A program made the translations under genes and the position numbers. A stretch of DNA of 45,146 bases from Lysobacterales bacterium (lineage in GTDB: Bacteria > Pseudomonadota > Gammaproteobacteria > Xanthomonadales > Rhodanobacteraceae), in contig JAATFF010000121.1 of NCBI GenBank assembly GCA_015655335.1, forward strand, positions 1 through 45,146, given 5' to 3'. Position 1 is the stretch's first letter. Every line of letters starts with the position of its first letter. The notes below the pieces were generated by a model. It worked only from the letters and a program-made list of their open reading frames with translations. It searched no databases and was not told where the DNA came from. This document shows positions 39,655 through 45,146 of this stretch, one piece after another.

Positions 39655-40818
39655 GTGAAATTTGAATATTTTGGGCGTCTTGCTTCGCATGCTGGCGCCG
39701 TCCTGGTAGGTCTTTGCGTCACCACCGCTGCGATGGCGCAAACCGTAACGACCGTTCCCGGCATGCCGCCGGTGACGAATGTGCACAACATGTACAGCAA
39801 CGCGGGCTTCAATGATTTCAGTCCTGCTGTTGCCGGCGCATTGCCGCGCATTTATGTACCTAATCTGCGTTCGAACGATGTATACGTCATCGATCCGGCA
39901 ACGTTCAAAGTGGTCGGCAAATTTCCTGTGGGCCACAGTCCTCAGCACGTAGTGCCTTCGTGGGATCTGCAGACACTGTGGGTCACCAACAATGCCGAGC
40001 ACCGTTCCGATGGCAGCCTTACGCCGATCGATCCGAAAACTAGCAAGCCGGGCGATGCGATTCCGGTCACCGGTCCGTACAACATGTACTTCACGCCGGA
40101 CGGCAAGGAAGCGGTGGTCGTTGTCGAATCGAAGGCGCGACTCGATTTCCGCGACGCGCATACGATGGCGCTGAAGTCGATCCTTGAGGCACCCAACTGC
40201 AAGGGCATCAATCACGCCGATTTTTCGATCGACGGCAAGTACGCCATCTTCACCTGCGAATTTGACGGCACCTTGGCCAAGATTGATTTCGTCAACCGCA
40301 AGGTCGTCGGCTATCTCCAGCTCAGCAAGCGCGGCATGCCGCAGGACATTCGCGTCTCGCCCGACGGCAAAGTGTTCTACGTGGCCGACATGATGGCCGA
40401 CGGCGTTTATCTGATCGACGGCGACAGTTTCAAGCAGATCGGTTTCATCAAGACCGGCGTGGGCACGCATGGCCTGTATCCAAGCCGTGACGGCACCAAG
40501 CTTTATGTCGCCAATCGTGGCTCCAACAAGGTACATGGACCGCGCAACGGGCCCGGTAGCGTATCGGTGATCGATTTCGCCACGCGCAAGGTTGTCGCCA
40601 ACTGGCCGATTCCAGGTGGCGGCAGTCCGGACATGGGCAACGTCACCGCCGACGGCAAATGGTTGTGGCTATCGGGTCGTTTCGACGACGTCGTGTATGC
40701 CTTCGACACCGCAACTGGCAAAGTGAAGATCATCAAGGTCGGCATGGAACCGCACGGCCTGGCGGTATGGCCGCAGCCCGGACGTTATTCGCTGGGTCAC
40801 ACGGGTATCATGCGTTGA
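39655..40818 (+). CDS. Exported YVTN-type beta-propeller protein
   Basis: I chose the GTG at 39655 (GGGA ten bases upstream), which gives a signal peptide (MKFEYFGRLASH..TTAAMAQ). A TTG at 39631 is the alternative. The 387-residue protein repeats 'YVPNLRSNDVYVIDPATFKVVGKFPVGHSPQH', 'YVADMMADGVYLIDGDSFKQIGFIKTG' and 'YVANRGSNKV', so it is a seven-bladed YVTN propeller. It may bind a cofactor or carry out electron transfer with a partner that is not visible here. A hairpin between it and the next gene closes both transcripts. Confidence 0.85.
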   Translation: MKFEYFGRLASHAGAVLVGLCVTTAAMAQTVTTVPGMPPVTNVHNMYSNAGFNDFSPAVAGALPRIYVPNLRSNDVYVIDPATFKVVGKFPVGHSPQHVVPSWDLQTLWVTNNAEHRSDGSLTPIDPKTSKPGDAIPVTGPYNMYFTPDGKEAVVVVESKARLDFRDAHTMALKSILEAPNCKGINHADFSIDGKYAIFTCEFDGTLAKIDFVNRKVVGYLQLSKRGMPQDIRVSPDGKVFYVADMMADGVYLIDGDSFKQIGFIKTGVGTHGLYPSRDGTKLYVANRGSNKVHGPRNGPGSVSVIDFATRKVVANWPIPGGGSPDMGNVTADGKWLWLSGRFDDVVYAFDTATGKVKIIKVGMEPHGLAVWPQPGRYSLGHTGIMR

Positions 40819-40826
40819 TGCACTGA

Positions 40827-40865
40827 GCGGAGGACGAAGGCGGTTGCACCGCTTTCGTCCTCCGC
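40827..40865. terminator. Hairpin between two converging genes
   Basis: GCGGAGGACGAAGGCGG (40827-40843) pairs with CCGCTTTCGTCCTCCGC (40849-40865) with one wobble and a 5-nt loop. It lies in the 61 bases between two gene ends and likely works in both directions, though it has no T-run. Confidence 0.75.
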
Positions 40866-40879
40866 ATGAGTTGCCGCGA

Positions 40880-42850
40880 TCAATCGGCAACGAATCCCAC
40901 CTTGGCGTGGCTTCCATCGCAGAACGGTTTGTTCTGGCTGTGTCCGCATCGACATAGATAGGTGCTCGTGACTCGTGTCACCACGCGCCCGGTGCCGCTC
41001 GTGATTTCCAGATTACCGCGCACCTTCAGCGGGCCATTGGTTTGCGGTTCGATATGTAGCGGTCCATCGCGAACGGCCAATGCGTCGGCTGTTCCGGTTG
41101 GTGGTTCGCCGGTGGCGTTGAAGCCCACATCGTGATGCGAGCCATCACAGAAAGGTTTGTTCTTCGACGCACCGCAGCGACACAACGTGGCGCGATAACC
41201 GGCAGGTATGCCACGGAGACGCAGATCGCCACGAAACGCATACGGACCTGCTTCGCGTATGGTGGCGAGGTTGACGGGTGGTGCAGATTCATCAGGGCGA
41301 CCGTCGCGACGCTTGTAGCGAATCGCGCCAGAGGGGCACGCGTGAGCGATGTCCACCAGCCGTTCGACATCCATCGTATCGGGATGAATCCACGGGCCTT
41401 GCACGTTAGCGAGGAACACGGTGGGTGCGCCGGTCACGCAGAAGCGCGCGTGGATGCATCGTTTGGTTTCGTACAGCAGGGTAAGTTTTTCACCTTCGAC
41501 CTGTTCGATGCCTTCTTGCGTGGATGGCGGTGTAGGTGCCTGTGCGACGGAAGCTGGCGGTGACACGGGCGCAGTCGCAGAAGGCGCCGGCCTGGAAAGG
41601 TCGAAGCCTTGCGCTGCGCTTTGTGCAAGCTTCGAAAAAATCGAAGACGCCAGAGTGGTGCGTACGTCGCCGGTCTCATGCATGCGTATCGCAGCTTCCG
41701 CCAATTGCTGGAAGCGTTCGCAGAAAAAACGACGCGCTCCAGGCCCAGGCGGCAGCGCGGATGAGTCGCGCACGGTGATAAATGAAATGCCGGCATGGCA
41801 TCCCGGGTTCGACGGACCAGCCGGCAAGCGTGCGGCGCGTTCGGCCAACGGCACCAATGCATGCATCAAGCCGATAGCAAGATCCAGCGCCAACGCTTTG
41901 TCGGGATCTTGCGCGGGCACGGCGTACGTGTAGGCGAGCAGGCGTTGCATCAGTCCGTAGGCGCTGTTGGCAAGATCCACCGTCGCAATGGCGCGCGCAT
42001 CTTCAATCCACACACGACCTTCCGGACGCGGTGGCCGACGCATCACTGGATTAGTGGCTGCCGGAAACGCCGGCACAAAGGATGGATCGGCCGCAAGCAA
42101 CGCTTGGTATTCCGTGCGTATCTTCGCGAATTTCTGATAGTGCGAGTCTTTGGAATTATGTTGTGCGCCTTCGCCTTGCGTGATGATCGCGTTGAACGCA
42201 GCCAGCGCGGTTTTGGAGCAAATTACCGTTTTGGCGCCCGGCAGGGCGACATCGTCACCGGATAGCTGCAGCGCCGGATCGCCGCACAACGCGCCAGCCT
42301 CACCATGCGTTTGGACCAGTTTGCGCATACCTTCGCTGAGCTTTTCGTAGAAGGTACCTACCGTGTCGTAATCCATGCCCATTGGTGTGAGACGCGGACC
42401 ATCCACGCCTCTTACAAAAGTGCGTTCTGGCGCGAAACCCTCGCCGTCCGGCTCGGTCGAATCGGCGGGTCTTTCCAGATAAATGAAATGTTGCAATGTC
42501 GCCATGTTGAACGGCGCCAATTTCACCACCACACCGGCGGGCAGATAGCCCGGATCGAGCGGGAAGTTCGACCGCCCCACACGCGGCGCGCCGCCGAGCG
42601 CAACGGTGATGTTCCAGACCGACGTGAGATGTCCCATCTCTTCGATCGCCACTTGCACGATGCTGCGGCGCCAGCGATTCACCGCACTGAGCTGGTCGGC
42701 AGTCAGGCCTTCTTCCAGTGAGGATTTGAGCGAAAACGCCGCGTACAGATAGGTGCACATAAGGCAGTGCTCCAGCTCTGCTGCCTCATACAAGGAGTGC
42801 AATGCTTGCTCGCGGCTGGGCGTCGTGTCGTTCGGTTTATAGCTGACCAC
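40880..42850 (-). CDS. Ferritin-like / 4Fe-4S / double CDGSH fusion protein
   Basis: The 656-residue protein joins three kinds of redox domain. Residues 1-240 are a ferritin-like domain of the VioB group ('YEAAELEHCLMCTYLYAAFS', 'AIEEMGHLTSVWN'). A Pro-rich linker at about 415-440 follows. Then comes a divergent 4Fe-4S mono-cluster domain ('CIHARFCVTGAPTVFLAN', 'ACPSGAIRYKRRDG') and two CDGSH 2Fe-2S domains ('CRCGASKNKPFCDGSHHDVGF', 'CRCGHSQNKPFCDGSHAKVGF'). All CDGSH ligands (three Cys, one His each) are intact. It is a large cytosolic iron-sulfur electron carrier or oxygenase-like protein of unknown reaction. Confidence 0.9.
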   Translation of the reverse strand: MVSYKPNDTTPSREQALHSLYEAAELEHCLMCTYLYAAFSLKSSLEEGLTADQLSAVNRWRRSIVQVAIEEMGHLTSVWNITVALGGAPRVGRSNFPLDPGYLPAGVVVKLAPFNMATLQHFIYLERPADSTEPDGEGFAPERTFVRGVDGPRLTPMGMDYDTVGTFYEKLSEGMRKLVQTHGEAGALCGDPALQLSGDDVALPGAKTVICSKTALAAFNAIITQGEGAQHNSKDSHYQKFAKIRTEYQALLAADPSFVPAFPAATNPVMRRPPRPEGRVWIEDARAIATVDLANSAYGLMQRLLAYTYAVPAQDPDKALALDLAIGLMHALVPLAERAARLPAGPSNPGCHAGISFITVRDSSALPPGPGARRFFCERFQQLAEAAIRMHETGDVRTTLASSIFSKLAQSAAQGFDLSRPAPSATAPVSPPASVAQAPTPPSTQEGIEQVEGEKLTLLYETKRCIHARFCVTGAPTVFLANVQGPWIHPDTMDVERLVDIAHACPSGAIRYKRRDGRPDESAPPVNLATIREAGPYAFRGDLRLRGIPAGYRATLCRCGASKNKPFCDGSHHDVGFNATGEPPTGTADALAVRDGPLHIEPQTNGPLKVRGNLEITSGTGRVVTRVTSTYLCRCGHSQNKPFCDGSHAKVGFVAD

Positions 42851-42997
42851 GGCTGGCTCCCGAGATAAGTACTGGTTTCAGCAGACCTCTGAAGGTACAC
42901 CGTTCCGGGAAGCGCGCGTAGGTGCCGATTGTTGTGACAACGCGCTTTACGCGACGGAGCCCCGGCGCGGTAAAGCGCGTATGTCACGCGCCGTTTC

Positions 42998-43762
42998 TTA
43001 AATAAACATTCCGCCTGATGCTTCGATGCGCTGGCCGTTAATCCAGCCACTGTCTTTCGAGAGCAACGACGCCACTACACCACCGATGTCATCGGGCTTA
43101 CCGACCCTGCCCAGCGCCGTCTGCGAGGCGACGTAGGCGTTCACGTCAGCATTGTCTCGCACCACGCCACCGCCGAAATCGGTCTCGATGGCGCCCGGTG
43201 CGAGCGTGTTGACAGCAATGCCGCGTGAACCGAGCTCTTTGGCAAGGTAACGAGTGAGCACTTCGATCGCGCCTTTCATCGAAGCGTACGCGGCATAGCC
43301 GGGCAGGGCAAAGCGTGCGAGGCCGCTCGCTACGTTCAGGATACGGCCACCGTCGGCAATCAGCGGCAGCAAGGTTTGCGTTAGGAAGAACGCGCCTTTG
43401 AGGTGGATGTTCACCAGTTCGTCAAACTGCGCCTCGGTGGTTTCGGCGAAGCTGGCGTGAATGCCGATACCGGCGTTGTTGACGAGATAGTCGAACTGGC
43501 CGCGTTGCCAGTGTTGCTGCAGAGTGGCGCGTAACTGTTCGGCAAATGCCTTGAAGCTGGCGGCCTTGCCGACGTCCAGCGGTAGGGCTGTCGCACGGCG
43601 GCCAAGCTTCTGGATCGCGGCCACCACAGCCTCTGCCTCGGCCTGGTTGGAGCGATAGGTCAGCACCACGTCGGTGCCGTGTTCGGCCAGCTTCAGGGCC
43701 ATGCTTTTGCCGAGGCCTCGGCTACCGCCGGTGATCAATGCGATGGGCGTCTGTGTGCTCAT
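42998..43762 (-). CDS. SDR family oxidoreductase
   Basis: I chose the ATG at 43762 (AGGACAGAG upstream); the longer frame runs over the divergent promoter. The 254-residue protein has the TGxxxGxG cofactor loop (ITGGSRGLGKSMA), NNAG (VNNAGIG), the catalytic Tyr-x3-Lys (YAAYASMKG; here Tyr-Ala-Ser-Met-Lys) and 'GGVVASLLSKDSGWINGQRIEASGG'. It is a classical SDR that uses NADPH, by the Arg after the loop. The gene is divergent from a LysR regulator, its likely controller; the substrate may be a quinone or aldehyde. Confidence 0.9.
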   Translation of the reverse strand: MSTQTPIALITGGSRGLGKSMALKLAEHGTDVVLTYRSNQAEAEAVVAAIQKLGRRATALPLDVGKAASFKAFAEQLRATLQQHWQRGQFDYLVNNAGIGIHASFAETTEAQFDELVNIHLKGAFFLTQTLLPLIADGGRILNVASGLARFALPGYAAYASMKGAIEVLTRYLAKELGSRGIAVNTLAPGAIETDFGGGVVRDNADVNAYVASQTALGRVGKPDDIGGVVASLLSKDSGWINGQRIEASGGMFI

Positions 43763-43851
43763 GGGTTGTCTCTGTCCTAGGGAAGTGGAATCAACCTGAT
43801 CAGCATATTGATCTGTACAGGGCGCATAAATCGACGGATCATGAGATGTGT

Positions 43852-43868
43852 GTTCGTAAATAACGAAC
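43852..43868. promoter_or_regulatory. LysR-type box between SDR and LysR genes
   Basis: GTTCGT-AAATA-ACGAAC is a perfect inverted repeat with a T-N11-A core, the usual LysR binding form. It lies 32 bases before the LysR gene's start and 90 bases before that of the SDR gene. Confidence 0.65.
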
Positions 43869-43899
43869 AATCAATCGACATCTAGCCGTGCGGGGTTTC

Positions 43900-44805
43900 A
43901 TGAATCGGATCGATGCCATGCATATCTTCGTGCGGGTTGCCGAATTGGCCAGTTTTACCAAGGCCGCCGACAGCCTGGGGCTACCCAAAGCCAGCACCTC
44001 GGTTGCCGTGCAGCAACTGGAGGGGCAGTTGGGAACGCAGCTATTGCATCGGACCACACGCAAAGTGCAGATGACCCAGGATGGGCAGCGTTTCTACGAG
44101 CGCTGCAAAAGCTTGCTGGCGGATATGGATGAGCTCGAAGCCATGTTCCAGCATGCGCCGCAGTCTCTGCGTGGGCGTTTGCGCGTGGACATGAACAGTC
44201 GCATCGCCCGACATCAGGTGATTCCGCGCTTGCCGCAATTTATCCGCGAGCATCCGCAAATCGAAGTAGAGCTGAGCTGCACCGATCGTCGCGTGGACGT
44301 GGTTGGCGAAGGATTCGACTGTGTCGTGCGCGTGGGTACGCTGGAGGATTCCAGTCTGGTCGCACGGACGCTGGGACGACTCCGCATTATCAACTGCGCC
44401 AGTCCCGCGTATCTCAATGAATACGGCATGCCGCGTACATTGAGCGATCTGACGAATCACAAGCTCATCCATTACGTCTCGACGCTGGGTCAGCGATCGC
44501 CCGGTTTCGAATATCTGGATGGTTCGGTCTGCCGTTATGTGCCGATGCAAGGCGTCTTCACCGTCAACAGTGTCGAAGCTTACGAGGCCGGTTGTCTTGC
44601 GGGGCTAGGCATTGTCCAGGTGCCCCAAGCGGGTGTTTGGCAAATGATCCAGGACGGGGCGCTGGTTGAGGCGCTCCCGCAGTATCGGGCGGAGCCCATG
44701 CCGGTCTCACTGCTCTATGCGCAGCGACGAAATGTTTCCGCGCGCGTGCAGATTTTCATGGATTGGTTGGCCGACATCATGGCGCCTTATCTCGATGAGA
44801 CCTGA
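43900..44805 (+). CDS. LysR family transcriptional regulator
   Basis: The start is the ATG at 43900 (codon 5 of a longer frame). The 301-residue protein has the LysR helix-turn-helix 'MHIFVRVAELASFTKAADSLGLPKASTSVAVQQLEGQLGTQLLHRTTRKVQMTQDG' and an effector domain with 'GEGFDCVVRVGTLEDSSLVARTLG', as in the CrgA/DsdC-like subgroup next to SDR genes. It should control the divergent SDR through the box at 43852. Confidence 0.93.
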   Translation: MNRIDAMHIFVRVAELASFTKAADSLGLPKASTSVAVQQLEGQLGTQLLHRTTRKVQMTQDGQRFYERCKSLLADMDELEAMFQHAPQSLRGRLRVDMNSRIARHQVIPRLPQFIREHPQIEVELSCTDRRVDVVGEGFDCVVRVGTLEDSSLVARTLGRLRIINCASPAYLNEYGMPRTLSDLTNHKLIHYVSTLGQRSPGFEYLDGSVCRYVPMQGVFTVNSVEAYEAGCLAGLGIVQVPQAGVWQMIQDGALVEALPQYRAEPMPVSLLYAQRRNVSARVQIFMDWLADIMAPYLDET

Positions 44806-45041
44806 GAGAAACGAAGCGCAGATGTCGGACGAACCGTAAGTGGGACGGCCGAGAAAACCAGCCTTCGCGCTATCTCAACTAAATTTAGCCCTCGAAAGAA
44901 GCTCAGGCAGTTGGTGGACCGGAGGGCTTTAACTGTCACAGTGAGCCGTTAATTTATCGGGCACCGGCGTCGTTGATGGAATCACAACACACGACGTGGC
45001 GAAATGCGACCTTATCTCCCAGGGACAGAGGGCAGCCTGAC
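44806..45041. other. Intergenic stretch before the second phosphoesterase gene
   Basis: No gene seen. An imperfect inverted repeat (AGCCCTC near 44888 and GAGGGCT near 44923) could end the LysR transcript. Confidence 0.35.
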
Positions 45042-45146
45042 ATGTCTACGAAAGCCAACTCATTATCAACGATCAATCACATCGTCGTACTCATGCTGGA
45101 GAACCGCTCTTTCGATCACATGCTCGGTTTTCTCTATACCGATGCG
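45042..45146 (+). CDS. Phospholipase C / acid phosphatase-type phosphoesterase, 5' part only
   Basis: The frame runs off the right end after 35 codons. 'INHIVVLMLENRSFDHMLGF' is the same PF04185 start as in the protein at 4361, so this is a second gene of that family. The ATG at 45042 follows AGGGACAGAGGGC. Again there is no signal peptide in the visible part. Confidence 0.8.
   Translation, partial: MSTKANSLSTINHIVVLMLENRSFDHMLGFLYTDA

Noticed and set aside
39490..40536. 348-codon minus-strand frame opposite the beta-propeller gene
   Set aside because: Antisense shadow of a clear YVTN protein with a signal peptide; no family signal of its own.
1..45146. CRISPR arrays, tRNA and rRNA genes
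   Set aside because: No regularly spaced repeats and no tRNA-like or rRNA-like sequence was recognised on either strand; small structured RNAs could still be missed by eye.

Overview
The window looks like a chromosomal segment of a Gammaproteobacterium of the Xanthomonadales, most probably the Rhodanobacteraceae (Dyella/Luteibacter-like). This is inferred from moderate to high GC, an xanthomonalisin-type S53 peptidase, MtfA, RebB-type R-body genes, FUSC and AI-2E proteins and REP-like hairpins. No rRNA, tRNA or CRISPR array was seen, and the assignment is from gene style, not from a search.

Left edge (1-2.6 kb): remains of a T7-like prophage, with the tail of the large terminase and a damaged lysozyme. 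Between them, on the other strand, is a cargo pair: a short secreted Rhs-core protein with a C-terminal deaminase-fold toxin and, overlapping by ATGA, a DUF416 protein that is the likely immunity factor. From 2.6 to 8.6 kb come mtfA, small hypothetical genes, a phospholipase C-type phosphoesterase, a membrane protein and a Gfo/Idh/MocA oxidoreductase. From 8.6 to 10.4 kb three genes overlap head to tail: PAAR protein, SleB-like wall hydrolase and a signal-peptide protein. This reads as an orphan type VI secretion spike-effector-immunity set.

Middle (10.5-27 kb): YCII protein, lipoprotein, a divergent MarR/flavin-reductase pair with two matching operators, a truncated second copy of the 6.6 kb membrane gene, and an R-body operon with two clear RebB genes, a divergent third and a fourth small gene. 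ThpR, DUF3820 and a secreted protein with a strong terminator follow. Tails of a collapsed divergent FUSC/LysR pair lie at 18.5-18.8 kb. Then come VOC, CMD and XRE genes, an intact FUSC gene, AI-2E, an Mrr-type nuclease and an NlpC/P60 remnant.

The most striking signal spans 18.8-30.2 kb. Four tiny membrane-protein genes of one family (27 or 51 codons, all starting MKFE) sit on the minus strand at three loci. Each locus has a GG-N10-GC sigma-54 promoter, a conserved box about 48 bp above the -12 element, and TGTCCG/CGGACA repeats starting 81-82 bp above it. This looks like a small dedicated sigma-54 regulon. Two of its loci flank the secreted S53 peptidase gene. No enhancer-binding activator is encoded here.

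Right part (30-45 kb): an alpha/beta hydrolase, a marR-DUF-MFS operon, a MarR-GNAT fusion with a perfect palindrome upstream, a GIY-YIG gene broken by an amber codon, a TPR/GGDEF cyclase, a DksA-type zinc-finger protein, cupin, creatininase-like and beta-propeller genes, a ferritin-like/4Fe-4S/CDGSH fusion, a divergent SDR/LysR pair and the start of a second phosphoesterase of the 4.4 kb type.
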